Source of the DNA: Candidatus Sulfopaludibacter sp. SbA3 | GTDB taxonomy: Bacteria > Acidobacteriota > Terriglobia > Bryobacterales > Bryobacteraceae | Reading direction: 5' to 3' | Assembly: GCA_945890485.1 (NCBI GenBank) | Contig: CAMDCN010000005.1 | Location: 372,001 to 436,000, forward strand | Length of the DNA stretch: 64,000 bases | Shown: one piece after another, positions 34,601-43,048 of the stretch | Layout: each line of letters begins with the position of its first letter | How positions within the stretch are numbered: the first letter of the stretch is position 1 | Translations under genes and position numbers: made by a program | Notes under the pieces: model-generated | What the model saw: only the letters and a program-made list of their open reading frames with translations | What the model was told of the DNA's origin: nothing | Databases searched by the model: none

Positions 34601-36987
34601 TGCAGGATGGGAAAGGTCAGATAGTCATTCGGGATGAACAGGCTGCCCTCGGTGGTAGCCAGCGGCAGGTTCACCTTCCGGCCGTTCACCAACGCCTGTT
34701 GGAACTGCCCCGCGACCGCCGTCACCTGCGCCGCGCTCTCGTGCGCGAACTCCAGCCGATAGTGCCGGATGCCGGCCGCCTTCCAACGGCCTAGATGCGC
34801 GCTTGCCTCCTGCGCCTCGGCGCCGAAGATCGTGTTTCGGCAGCCCGCGTCCGCCAGCACCGGATGCGCCCGCCCCTGCGGATCCCGCACCGCCACCCGA
34901 TGCGTCTCGCAAGGTCGCCCGCAGTCTTTGTAGGACGTTCCGCTCGACAGAAACCGGCAGAACACGCAATGCTCCGTATGGAACACCGGCAGATGCTGAT
35001 ACGCGATCGCCTCGATCTGCTCCGGACCCACCCGCCGCGCGAGATCCGCCACCTGCTCCGCGTTTAGGTCATGCGTTGGGGTGATCCGTTCGAGGCCCAT
35101 CGAAAGGAACGTGTCCGCCGTCAACGAGTTCGCCGCGTTCAAGCTGAAGTCGCCGACCATCGCCGACCGGCCCCGCAGCGCTTCGACCAATCCCGCCGAC
35201 CGCACCAGCAGCGGCACCCCCAGCTTCGTCATGAACTCGGCCATCTTCTCTTCGCCCGGCTTGATCACCCGAGGCGTCGCCACCCGCACCGTCAACCCGG
35301 TCGCCAGCACCCGGTCAAGCGACGGCCGCAGGCCATACAAATCGAGATAGTCGAGCGTGATGCTCGCCGGGGCGAACGCGATGGCCGCTTCGAGCTGCTC
35401 CGGCGTCCGAACCAGCAGATGCAACTGTGGAGGCCCTTCGACGGACGGCCGCGGCGTCGCCGTCAGCGTCACTTCATGAATCTCGACCGGCAGCCGCGCC
35501 GCCTGCCGCGCCTGCAACTGTTCCACGGCCTCGCGCCGCACCCGGTTCAAGAGCGACACCGGAACGAACGGCTCGCCTTCGGCCGTCAACTCCACCGTTC
35601 CCAACTCATACGCCGTGTTGCCCAAGCGGCTGAACTGCTCCCGCAGCGGTTCCAGCGCCAGGCCCCGGCTCTGCGCTGCCACCAGCGGCTCGCCGGAGTC
35701 AACCGTCACTGTCACCGCTCCGACCGTCCACGCCGTCCGCAGCGGCGAACCGACCCGCGCTTCCGCCACGACGTCCACCCGCTGCTTATGAACGAGCGAG
35801 CCCTGCGTATAGGGCTTAGCGGCTCTATCGACGTCGGCGTCATGCGTCCGCCAAACCAGGTCGCCCGGCCGGATGCGGCCGAAGTCGATAGCCCCGTTGG
35901 CGAACCGCAACTCGCCCCGATCGCTGACGCTGTAGACGCTCCCGCCCTCTTCCCGCTCCTGCGGGCTCCGCCAATCGGCGGCGTCGAACACCAGCCCGTC
36001 GCCCGGCTTGCACGGCACTGCAAGATTGACCACGACGGCTTCCGGCAGCACCCGGCTCACCATGCCGATCCGTACGCCCCGGTGCCGAGGCGAACGCCCC
36101 TCGACCACCGTTTGATGATTCGTCCCGCTCAGGAAGTACGGTCCAAGCCCCCGCGAATACACCTGCTCCAGCAGCGGCTTCTGGCCCGACACATCCGCGC
36201 CGTCGACCGCCATCCGGTACGCCCGCGTGGTCAGCGCCACGTACTCCGCGTCCTTGTAGCGGCCCTCGATTTTCAGGGCCCCCACCCCGGCGGCGATCAT
36301 CTCCGGCACCTGATCCAATGTATAGAGATCGCCCGGCGACAGCAGGTACCGCGCGTCGCCCAGCGGCTCGACAGCCCCATCGACCAGCAGCTCATACGGC
36401 AGCCGGCACGCCTGCGCGCACTGCCCTCGGTTGGCGCTACGACCGCCCCAGGCTTCGGACGAAAAGCACTGCCCCGAGTACGCCACGCAAAGCGCGCCGT
36501 GGACGAAAATTTCCAACTCGCACGTGGTCGCGGCCTTGATCTGCCGGATCTCGTCGAGCGACAGCTCCCGCGCCAAAGTCACCCGCTGTACGCCCATACT
36601 CTGCGCGAGGCGCACCCCTTCCGCATTCGTGATGCTCATTTGGGTGCTGGCATGGATTTCGAGATCGGGAGCCAACTCCCGAACCATCCGCAGGACGCCC
36701 ACGTCCTGGATGATTACGGCGTCCACCCCGGCCATGGCGATGGCTGCCAGCACGCGCTTGGCTTCGGCCAGTTCATGCTCAAACACCAGCGTGTTGAACG
36801 TCACGTAGCCGCGTACGCCCCGCTGGTGGAGGGTCCGCATCACCTCCGGCAGCTCTTCGAGGGAGAAGCCCACTTTGGCCCGGGCGGTGAAGTGTTTCAG
36901 GCCAAAATATACCGAGTCTGCCCCTGCCTCGACGGCGGCCCGCAACTGCGGCCAATACCCCGCGGGGCTCATGATTTCCGGCTTCAC
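34597..36987 (-). CDS. Peptidase U32 family protein (RlhA/YhbU type)
   Basis: The 796-residue protein starts with an SAM-independent TIM-barrel-type U32 domain (PEIMSPAGYWPQLRAAVEAGADSVYFG is its opening, shown in part elsewhere). The family signature EIFVHGALCVAYSGQCFSS near 165-185 has the conserved cysteines, and more Cys follow (GQCAQACRLPYE). A second cysteine set is close to the C-terminus (HTEHCVFC, CGRPCETH). U32 proteins were named as collagenase-like peptidases, but several characterised ones hydroxylate RNA or carry iron-sulfur clusters; RlhA hydroxylates C2501 of 23S rRNA. The length and the extra C-terminal part (DUF3656-like) fit RlhA-like proteins of about 650-850 residues. It is the first gene of the five-gene string. 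Confidence 0.85.
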   Translation of the reverse strand: MKPEIMSPAGYWPQLRAAVEAGADSVYFGLKHFTARAKVGFSLEELPEVMRTLHQRGVRGYVTFNTLVFEHELAEAKRVLAAIAMAGVDAVIIQDVGVLRMVRELAPDLEIHASTQMSITNAEGVRLAQSMGVQRVTLARELSLDEIRQIKAATTCELEIFVHGALCVAYSGQCFSSEAWGGRSANRGQCAQACRLPYELLVDGAVEPLGDARYLLSPGDLYTLDQVPEMIAAGVGALKIEGRYKDAEYVALTTRAYRMAVDGADVSGQKPLLEQVYSRGLGPYFLSGTNHQTVVEGRSPRHRGVRIGMVSRVLPEAVVVNLAVPCKPGDGLVFDAADWRSPQEREEGGSVYSVSDRGELRFANGAIDFGRIRPGDLVWRTHDADVDRAAKPYTQGSLVHKQRVDVVAEARVGSPLRTAWTVGAVTVTVDSGEPLVAAQSRGLALEPLREQFSRLGNTAYELGTVELTAEGEPFVPVSLLNRVRREAVEQLQARQAARLPVEIHEVTLTATPRPSVEGPPQLHLLVRTPEQLEAAIAFAPASITLDYLDLYGLRPSLDRVLATGLTVRVATPRVIKPGEEKMAEFMTKLGVPLLVRSAGLVEALRGRSAMVGDFSLNAANSLTADTFLSMGLERITPTHDLNAEQVADLARRVGPEQIEAIAYQHLPVFHTEHCVFCRFLSSGTSYKDCGRPCETHRVAVRDPQGRAHPVLADAGCRNTIFGAEAQEASAHLGRWKAAGIRHYRLEFAHESAAQVTAVAGQFQQALVNGRKVNLPLATTEGSLFIPNDYLTFPILQ

Positions 36988-37035
36988 TCCACTAGGATAG
37001 CGCCCCGCCTTGTGTTAACCTAAAGGGCAGTGCGT

Positions 37036-37110
37036 GGCGCTATCGTCTAGTGGTTAGGACGGGGCCCTCTCAAGGCCCAGGCAGGAGTTCAATTCTCCTT
37101 AGCGCTACCA
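37036..37110 (+). tRNA. tRNA-Glu (anticodon CTC)
   Basis: A full cloverleaf folds by eye. The acceptor stem is GGCGCTA with TAGCGCT, the D arm is GTC/GAC with loop TAGTGGTTAG, the anticodon stem is GGGCC/GGCCC with loop CTCTCAA, and the T arm is AGGAG/CTCCT with loop TTCAATT. The discriminator is A and CCA is encoded at 37108-37110. The loop gives anticodon CTC, for glutamate, and the TCGTCTAGTGGTTAGGAC part is typical of bacterial tRNA-Glu. The first pair is G1-T72 (G-U), not the usual G-C. It sits alone on the plus strand between two minus-strand genes. Confidence 0.95.
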
Positions 37111-37117
37111 ACGACTT

Positions 37118-37411
37118 CTAAATATTGCCAAACTTGTCCCAGTCATACTGACTGTTCCCAGGTTTGGCTTTATTGTTCTTGGTGCCGAGCGCCAGGATAT
37201 GCTGATTGCTCCCGAGCGGGCTTCCCCCATAGACCCAGGCGACGCCGGTCTGATTGGTGATATGCGCGTGCCGCGCCTGTGCGTTCAACGCCGTCGGTCC
37301 CGGCGTGCCGTACGTCGGACCGTCGGTCCGGATGATCGTAAGCTTATTCAAAATGTTCTGATCCGCCTCACAGGCGTTACGCAACTGCGGCGTCTCATAA
37401 GTCATTGCCAT
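37118..37411 (-). CDS. Small orphan protein of unknown function
   Basis: The likely product is 97 residues from ATG 37411 (MAMTYETPQLRNAC). A GAGGAGG in the upstream codons supports this start over one 24 bases further up. It is hydrophilic, has one Cys, and is rich in Gly, Asn and Thr in the second half, ending YDWDKFGNI. No signal peptide, membrane segment or known domain is seen. It lies alone between the tRNA and the DUF72 gene. The ribosome binding site and its moderate length argue that it is real; I know no family for it. Confidence 0.5.
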   Translation of the reverse strand: MAMTYETPQLRNACEADQNILNKLTIIRTDGPTYGTPGPTALNAQARHAHITNQTGVAWVYGGSPLGSNQHILALGTKNNKAKPGNSQYDWDKFGNI

Positions 37412-37475
37412 CGGAAAAAAAGCCTCCTCAAGCATCGTACCCGCAGCCCTCCGTTTCTACAACGCTGGAATCGCC

Positions 37476-38369
37476 CTAGGCAACCGCAAGTTGCCGGAGT
37501 AAAGCGCCTTCCGCCCGGTTCGGCTGCCGCTTTGGCGTTGCAAAGCGCCGGTTCATCTCCATCGCATTCCAGAACGACTGGCCCCCCGCGTCGTTCGTGA
37601 AAAACACAAACGATTTGTCCGCGAAAGCCGCGACATCCTGGATCCGCGCCTGCCACTGGTCCAACTCCGCCACCGAATACTTATAGCCCGTCCCGCGGGA
37701 TGGCAGCCTCTCCTCGAAGTCGACATACCAGTCCGGACGCTGCTTGCCATGCAGCCGCACATAGCCAATACCCGACGTCAAATTCGCAGTTGGGCCCATC
37801 GCCCGGATGTGGTCCGGCTGGTCGATATTGGCGAAGCCCACGCGGTAGTCGATCAGTGTCCCGACGGCCTCCGAACATCCCCAGCTTTCATGCCGCATCT
37901 CGGCCACCAGTGGAAATTCCGCAAACGCCCGCCGGAGCTGAATGAAATAATCCCGGTTCTCCTGCGTAAAGCGGAACGACCACGGAAACGTAACGAGCAG
38001 AGCCCCCAATTTCTTCGCCCGGCGCAGCGGCCGGAGGGCCGCGCAAAACGCTTCCACCGACGGAATATCCAGCCGCCGCTCATGCGTGAACTGGCGGTGC
38101 AGGCGCGCCACGAACTGAAACCGCGGGTTACAGGAGCTCTTATCAAGCCAAAGCTTCACTACCTCCGGCCGCGGGTACGACTCAAAGCTGGCCGGGATCT
38201 CGACGGCGTCGAACCGCTCCGCGATGAACTGCAGCGGGTGGAACCCCTTCGGCTTTCCCGACGGGTAGATGACCCCTTCCCAGTGCGGAAAGTTCCAGCC
38301 GGAGGGGCCGACCAGCACCGGGGTGCGGGCGGGCGTCAAGGTAAGGGGGTCCAATTGGAACTTGGTCAT
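37476..38369 (-). CDS. DUF72 (YecE) family protein
   Basis: The 297-residue protein belongs to the DUF72/YecE TIM-barrel family of unknown function. It has the family's start GPSGWNFPHWEGVIYP, FDAVEIPASFESYPRPE, and YVRLHGKQRPDWY followed by YKYSVAEL. The VFFTNDAGGQS end is the counterpart of 'vyfNN...g.a'. Conserved acids and His in these motifs hint at an enzyme. The gene is preceded by a good sigma-70 promoter at 38408-38436 and lies downstream of cysK on the same strand, but the hairpin and own promoter suggest separate transcription. Confidence 0.85.
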   Translation of the reverse strand: MTKFQLDPLTLTPARTPVLVGPSGWNFPHWEGVIYPSGKPKGFHPLQFIAERFDAVEIPASFESYPRPEVVKLWLDKSSCNPRFQFVARLHRQFTHERRLDIPSVEAFCAALRPLRRAKKLGALLVTFPWSFRFTQENRDYFIQLRRAFAEFPLVAEMRHESWGCSEAVGTLIDYRVGFANIDQPDHIRAMGPTANLTSGIGYVRLHGKQRPDWYVDFEERLPSRGTGYKYSVAELDQWQARIQDVAAFADKSFVFFTNDAGGQSFWNAMEMNRRFATPKRQPNRAEGALLRQLAVA

Positions 38370-38407
38370 GAGGGGCCTCGGTCGATCTTTGCTCTTTGTT
38401 CGCCCCC

Positions 38408-38436
38408 AGAATAGAGCAGATCGGAGCGCCCGTCAA
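38408..38436 (-). promoter_or_regulatory. Promoter of the DUF72 gene
   Basis: On the minus strand, -35 TTGACG (38431-38436) and -10 TATTCT (38408-38413) are separated by 17 bases. The spacing is ideal and each hexamer matches at four or five positions. The predicted start would leave a leader of about 30 bases before ATG 38369. The region 38370-38596 has no gene. Confidence 0.55.
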
Positions 38437-38544
38437 GAGAAAATATTCGCCTCTTCTTCGCCTTTCGGCGGGCTTAAATAAAAAGAGTCGAATCGTAACC
38501 TGCGTCACCCCGTTGACGCTATACATTTAAATCCCCGTTACGAA

Positions 38545-38585
38545 GGACGGGCGCGCACCCCAAACCTCAAGTTACGCGTCCGTCC
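38545..38585 (-). terminator. Long hairpin after cysK, possible terminator
   Basis: GGACGGGCGCG (38545-38555) pairs with CGCGTCCGTCC (38575-38585) over eleven base pairs, one a G-T wobble on one strand, across a 19-base loop. It starts twelve bases past the cysK stop. There is no T-run after it, so it is not a textbook intrinsic terminator; it may instead shield the 3' end of the transcript. Confidence 0.45.
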
Positions 38586-38596
38586 GCCTCTCCTAG

Positions 38597-39550
38597 TTAG
38601 TCGAACATCCCCTCATACAGCACGCTGGTCAGATAGCGTTCTCCCGAATCCGGTAACACCACCACAATCGACTTACCCTTCATCTCGGGCTCCTGTGCCA
38701 ATTTTAGGGCTGCTGCTGCCGCCGCTCCGCACGAGATGCCGCACAGAATTCCTTCTTCGCGCGCCAGGCGACGGGCCACTTCCACGGCTTCTTCGTTCGT
38801 CACCTGCTCCACGCGGTCGACCATCGAAAGGTCCAGCGTATCCGGGATAAAGCCGGCGCCGATGCCTTGGATTTTGTGCGGCCCCGGTTTCACCGCTTCC
38901 CCATTCCGGGATTGCGTGATCACCGGGCTGTTCACCGGTTCCACCGCCACCGAAAGGATGTTCTTGCCACGGGTGTTTTTGAAGTAGCGGGAGATGCCGG
39001 TAATGGTGCCACCGGTGCCGACGCCGGATACCAGCACGTCCATGTTGCCGTCGAGGTCGTTCCAAATCTCCGGACCCGTAGTCTGTTCATGAATCGCGGG
39101 ATTCGCGGGGTTCTTGAACTGCTGCAAGAGTACGTACCGATTCGGGTCCCGCGCGACCAATTCCTCGGCCTTCGCGATGGCGCCCTTCATACCGAGCGGG
39201 CCATCTGTCAGCACCAGGTTCGCCCCAAAGGCTTTCAGCACCTTCCGGCGTTCAATCGACATCGTCTCCGGCATCGTCAAAGTGATGCCGTAGCCGCGCG
39301 ATGCGGCGACGAAGGCGAGGGCAATGCCGGTGTTGCCGCTGGTCGGCTCGATCAGCTCCTTACCCGGCGTCAGGATGCCCCGCTTCTCGGCGTCCCACAC
39401 CATGGAAGCGCCAATGCGGCACTTCACGGAGTACGCCGGGTTGCGGCCTTCGATCTTTGCGTAGACGGTTGCCCCGCCGGGAGCTACCACACGATTGAGT
39501 TTAACGAGCGGCGTATTGCCAATCGACAGCGAGTTGTCCTGATAGAGCAT
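38597..39550 (-). CDS. cysK: Cysteine synthase A (O-acetylserine sulfhydrylase)
   Basis: The 317-residue PLP enzyme makes cysteine from O-acetylserine and sulfide. Lys43 in [11 protein letters not shown] is the PLP lysine. [12 protein letters not shown] is the substrate-binding loop, [12 protein letters not shown] the phosphate loop, and the SGAAA-type PLP ring contact appears as [16 protein letters not shown]. The length is usual. It lies 19 bases after an Rrf2 regulator gene on the same strand. In Firmicutes the Rrf2 protein CymR forms a complex with CysK to sense cysteine supply, so the arrangement suggests a similar pair. Confidence 0.95.
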   Translation of the reverse strand: MLYQDNSLSIGNTPLVKLNRVVAPGGATVYAKIEGRNPAYSVKCRIGASMVWDAEKRGILTPGKELIEPTSGNTGIALAFVAASRGYGITLTMPETMSIERRKVLKAFGANLVLTDGPLGMKGAIAKAEELVARDPNRYVLLQQFKNPANPAIHEQTTGPEIWNDLDGNMDVLVSGVGTGGTITGISRYFKNTRGKNILSVAVEPVNSPVITQSRNGEAVKPGPHKIQGIGAGFIPDTLDLSMVDRVEQVTNEEAVEVARRLAREEGILCGISCGAAAAAALKLAQEPEMKGKSIVVVLPDSGERYLTSVLYEGMFD

Positions 39551-39569
39551 GGTTTAGCTTCCTTCGAAT

Positions 39570-39998
39570 TTAGATATCCCAGTTCGGGATGTACTTGCCT
39601 TGTCGTTCTTTCCAGCGCGTCGCCAAATCGGCCAGGCTGGTTTGATCGATCACTTCGGAGACGGCCCGGTCGACGCGGCCCCACATCTCGGAAAACGGAG
39701 TTTCCCCTCGGCGCTTCACGGCGCCGGGCGGTGTTCCCTTGCCCCCATCAATGTGGCGAATCACCTCGCCGACGGTGATTGTATCCGAGGGGCGGGCCAA
39801 CAGATAGCCGCCATCGGCCCCGCGCCTCGATTCCACGAATCCGCCTTGTTTCAGTCCGGCGAGAATCAGCTCCAGAAATTTCTGAGGGATCTTCTGCCGC
39901 CGGGCGATATCGGCGATTTTAATAGGCGTTGTGCTTCCTTGGGCGGCCAGGTCAAACAGGGCGTGCAACGCGTATTCGCCTTTTACGGAGATCGTCAT
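39570..39998 (-). CDS. Rrf2-family transcription regulator (CymR-like)
   Basis: The 142-residue regulator has the Rrf2 winged-helix (MTISVKGEYALHALFDLA, then IADIARRQKIPQKFLELILAGLKQ and VESRRGADGGYLLARP) and a dimer helix. It has no cysteine at all, so it cannot bind an iron-sulfur cluster like IscR or NsrR; it is of the CymR kind, where control is through protein or metabolite partners. The cysK gene follows after 19 bases. A perfect palindrome overlaps its own -10 region, which suggests autoregulation. Confidence 0.88.
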   Translation of the reverse strand: MTISVKGEYALHALFDLAAQGSTTPIKIADIARRQKIPQKFLELILAGLKQGGFVESRRGADGGYLLARPSDTITVGEVIRHIDGGKGTPPGAVKRRGETPFSEMWGRVDRAVSEVIDQTSLADLATRWKERQGKYIPNWDI

Positions 39999-40026
39999 CA
40001 GTGTGGGTGAGGGGGGAGGAAACGAG

Positions 40027-40074
40027 AATCCCTATTTCCTACTAGGGATTATACTATTCGCCCGGCGGAGTCAA
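40027..40074 (-). promoter_or_regulatory. Promoter and palindromic operator of the Rrf2-cysK operon
   Basis: On the minus strand a TTGACT (40069-40074) precedes TATAAT (40048-40053) by 15 bases, a little short. The palindrome AATCCCTA-N8-TAGGGATT fills 40027-40050. Its upstream arm overlaps the -10, so a bound regulator would block RNA polymerase. Rrf2 dimers bind such sites, and the encoded Rrf2 protein is the obvious candidate. The -35 overlaps the stop of the upstream membrane-protein gene. Confidence 0.65.
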
Positions 40075-41273
40075 CTTGCGGCTGCTCTTTGGGCTCGCAA
40101 CGGCACGCCTCGAACGGACAGGCTCTCGACGAGGCTGGCATGGTAGGCGGGGTCCAACAGGAAGTCGCTTCCCGATGGGGTCGCCAAGCCGCGGTGGACG
40201 AGCAGGAGCAGCAGTTGCGTCTCGCCTGCGCTGAGCGCCCCTCCCGGAATGCGCGCGAGTCCATCGGGGCCGGCCTGCACCTTGCGGAGGAGGTCGCGTG
40301 CAAAAACCTGTCCGTCGAGCGAATCGAGCGCGGCTGCCGCGGCGGCCCACTGCGCCTCAGGCGCCCCGGCGCTGACGAGTGCGATCAGAATGATAATCAG
40401 ATCGAGCGACAGGGCAAGGGCGAAGGAGAAGACGTGTCTTGCCGTAGGCGCGGCGAAGAGCTCGGTGAACGCCAGCAGCAGGTCTTCCTGATTGGAGCCG
40501 GTACGATCGGTAAACTCGGCGAGCGAAGGCAGCGCCGGCCGCTCGACTGCGCCGGAATGGAGGGTTTCAGTCACCTCGGTCCAAGGGATGCCGCTGGTCG
40601 CCTGCTGATAGGCGCGCAACTGGTCCGCGCTGGTGTCGGTTGCCTTGGCGCGCTGACGCCACTGGGCGATCGCCTGGCGGGCGGCTTGGATCTGCGTTTG
40701 GGTCTGCTCGGCAATGCGCGCATACCGGGTGAAAGCGGAGTAGCGAACGCCTTCGCCGGATCCCTCGCGGCCCTGTGCCTCCCGGGCGACGGCTTCGCGG
40801 ACGCGGGCCAGGTAGGGGTCCGCGTCTACTGCCTTCGAGAGGAACCCAACCCGTTTCTCTGCTTCCGTCATCTCTTCGAGGGCGACGACATGCTTCCGTG
40901 CCTCGGCTTCAGCAGCCGCGAGAGTCTCGTCCGTTCGCTGGGCGGCCAGGGAGAGACGGTCGAACAACTCGCGTTGCACGACGGCCGGCCGCTCTTTCTG
41001 GGCGAACCAAGTGTAGAGACTGACATAGGAGAACGCCACCGAGACGAGGGCCGTGATGGCATAGACGACCAGGATCTGATTGCGCCGGTGGCGATGCCGC
41101 GTCAGCATCCATGCCGTGAAGAGCATGGCCGTCTGGACCCCCAGGGACGCCAGGAAGGCGAACCAGCGCGAGAGGTATAACGTCATTCCTTCAAACGTCG
41201 TGTACCAACTCACGATGGACAGCAGAACGCTCGCTACGAACAAACCGCGGATCATCTGTTGCAGGCAACGCAA
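40071..41273 (-). CDS. Membrane protein with coiled-coil domain, unknown function
   Basis: The 400-residue protein has three N-terminal membrane segments (about 8-28, 36-57, 69-92). A charged, Ala/Glu/Arg-rich helical stretch of about 180 residues follows (about 95-265), likely a coiled coil, then a fourth membrane segment (about 278-300) and a C-terminal soluble part of about 100 residues that contains GGALSAGETQLLLLLVHRGL, a possible winged-helix-like segment. The layout resembles DUF4407-type proteins but I see no firm match. It is the last gene before the Rrf2 operon on the same strand; the sulfatase gene lies 21 bases upstream. Confidence 0.6.
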   Translation of the reverse strand: MRCLQQMIRGLFVASVLLSIVSWYTTFEGMTLYLSRWFAFLASLGVQTAMLFTAWMLTRHRHRRNQILVVYAITALVSVAFSYVSLYTWFAQKERPAVVQRELFDRLSLAAQRTDETLAAAEAEARKHVVALEEMTEAEKRVGFLSKAVDADPYLARVREAVAREAQGREGSGEGVRYSAFTRYARIAEQTQTQIQAARQAIAQWRQRAKATDTSADQLRAYQQATSGIPWTEVTETLHSGAVERPALPSLAEFTDRTGSNQEDLLLAFTELFAAPTARHVFSFALALSLDLIIILIALVSAGAPEAQWAAAAAALDSLDGQVFARDLLRKVQAGPDGLARIPGGALSAGETQLLLLLVHRGLATPSGSDFLLDPAYHASLVESLSVRGVPLRAQRAAAS

Positions 41274-41294
41274 TCCGCGGCCGGAAAGTTCAGA

Positions 41295-42701
41295 TTATTT
41301 CCATTGCCAGTTGTCGGGCTGGGTCTGTTTGCGCGGCGTGACACGGGCGGACTTGCAGATTGCCTCCATTTTTGCGACCACGCCAGGATTCTGCGCCGCC
41401 ACGTTTTTCCGTTCGCCGAGGTCGTTGCTCAGGTCGTAGAGCTCCAACGGCCCGTTTGCCACCTCTCGCACCGCCTTCCATTTTCCCTGGCGCACCGCCT
41501 GCCGGGGCGTCTCCTCGGCGAACGTACCGCTGATGGGATAGTGCCGCGGAAGTTCCCAATACAGATACTCGTGCTGAGCCTGTTTCCCGGTCCCGAGCAG
41601 GGTGGGGACGATTGACAAGCCGTCGATGTCCTTGGGCGGCGTGGCGCGGGCCAATTCGGCCAGCGTGGGCAGAACATCCTGAAACATCCACGGATAGGCG
41701 CTGACACCGGGCTTGATGCGGCCTTTCCAGTGAACGATCATCGGCGTCCGGATGCCGCCTTCATAAAACGTGGTCTTGTGGCCGCGTAGCGGGCCAGAGG
41801 AGTTGAAGTACCCGCCGTCGTTCCAGATCGGCGTGGCCGAACCGTTGTCACTGCAGAAAAACACGATCGTGTTGTCGGCGACCTTCTCTTTTTCGAGTAG
41901 CTCCATTAACCGGCCGACGTAGTCATCCATTCGCGAGATCATCGCCGCATACGCGGTGCGGGGCTTGAGCTGGTTGGCGTAATGGTTCCGCGGGTCGATA
42001 TAGGGGCCATCTTCGGTGATCTTGCCGTCGAACTGTTCCATCTTCTCCCGCGGGGCAAGCAGCTCCAGATGGGGAATGGTCAGCGGGAGGTAGCAGAAGA
42101 AGGGGCTCTTCTGCCGGGCGTGTTGGCGAAGAAAGCCCTCGGCCATGCTGACCACCGCGTCGTTCGTGTACTGCGTGAACGTCTTGCCGACGCCGCGGGG
42201 AGATTCCTCCATGTTCTCGCCGGCGAACAGGTAGCCGGGGTAGTGGTAGTGCGCATGGACCTGATGCAGCACGCCGTAGAACGTATCAAAGCCTTGCTTG
42301 GTAGGGATGCCGGTGGTGTCGTTGTCGCCCAGGCCCCACTTGCCGAAGCAGCCGGTTTTGTAGCCAGCCGTGCGTAGGACCTCGGCGACGGTCACGTCCT
42401 CAGGCAAGAGCGGGACGCCGCCCGAGTTGGCCCGGATCGAGGTGTGCCCCATATGCTTGCCGGTCATCAGCACGCTGCGGGACGGGGCGCAGACGGTGCA
42501 GCCGGCGTAGGCGTCCGTAAAGCGCAGGCCACCGGCCGCCAACTTGTCGATGTGTGGCGTCGGGATGTGCTTCTGCCCGTAGCAGCCGAGGTCGCCGTAG
42601 CCGAGGTCGTCGGCCATGATGAAGAGGATGTTGGGCGGAGGGGTAGACTGCGCTTGCGCCGCGGCGGCCCAGGCGGCGGAGAGGAACGTACGCCGATTCA
42701 T
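41295..42701 (-). CDS. Exported sulfatase (formylglycine type)
   Basis: The 468-residue sulfatase is taken from ATG 42701; the longer frame to 42845 overlaps the rhodanese gene and codes an arginine-rich shadow. It starts with a Tat-like leader (MNRRTFLSAAWAAAAQAQS). The metal site opens with FIMADDLGYGDLGCYG (27-42), and Cys71 in CAPSRS is the residue turned into formylglycine by a maturation enzyme. GKWGLGD and the later FCSDNGSATP motif are also present. It removes sulfate from a sulfated sugar or similar ester outside the cytoplasm. Substrate is unknown, and no sulfatase-maturing enzyme is obvious here, though a radical SAM gene of another type lies at 56605. Confidence 0.92.
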   Translation of the reverse strand: MNRRTFLSAAWAAAAQAQSTPPPNILFIMADDLGYGDLGCYGQKHIPTPHIDKLAAGGLRFTDAYAGCTVCAPSRSVLMTGKHMGHTSIRANSGGVPLLPEDVTVAEVLRTAGYKTGCFGKWGLGDNDTTGIPTKQGFDTFYGVLHQVHAHYHYPGYLFAGENMEESPRGVGKTFTQYTNDAVVSMAEGFLRQHARQKSPFFCYLPLTIPHLELLAPREKMEQFDGKITEDGPYIDPRNHYANQLKPRTAYAAMISRMDDYVGRLMELLEKEKVADNTIVFFCSDNGSATPIWNDGGYFNSSGPLRGHKTTFYEGGIRTPMIVHWKGRIKPGVSAYPWMFQDVLPTLAELARATPPKDIDGLSIVPTLLGTGKQAQHEYLYWELPRHYPISGTFAEETPRQAVRQGKWKAVREVANGPLELYDLSNDLGERKNVAAQNPGVVAKMEAICKSARVTPRKQTQPDNWQWK

Positions 42702-42712
42702 GTCCTTCCAGT

Positions 42713-43045
42713 CTAGTAGCGTGGGACGGCGGAGTCGATTTCGCGGCTCCAGCGGTCGATGCCGCCGATCATCGAAACGCAGTTGGCGACACCCTGCGCC
42801 TGCAGCCACTGCACGACATTCAAGCTGCGCACGCCGTGGTGGCAATAGACCACCAGCAAGGTTTCGTCGGCCTGCGCGTCCAACTGTTGGAGGTTGGCTG
42901 GCACCGAGTACATCGACAGGAGATTGGCGCCCTCAATCTGGCAAATCGCCCACTCCTCGGGTTCGCGGCAGTCGATGAGACACAACTTCTCGCCAGCCTC
43001 GCGTTTGGCTTCGATCTCCTGCGGCGTGAGTTCGAGCGGGTTCAT
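42713..43045 (-). CDS. Single-domain rhodanese-like protein
   Basis: The 110-residue protein is one rhodanese domain with the active-site loop YCHHGVRS and catalytic Cys68, plus CLIDCREPEEWAICQIEGANL, the usual start (shown in part). The loop has six residues, as in sulfurtransferases of the GlpE kind. It carries sulfane sulfur between partners in the cytoplasm. It lies 11 bases upstream of the sulfatase and 3 bases downstream of the polyprenyl synthase gene. Confidence 0.9.
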   Translation of the reverse strand: MNPLELTPQEIEAKREAGEKLCLIDCREPEEWAICQIEGANLLSMYSVPANLQQLDAQADETLLVVYCHHGVRSLNVVQWLQAQGVANCVSMIGGIDRWSREIDSAVPRY

Positions 43046-43048
43046 CCG

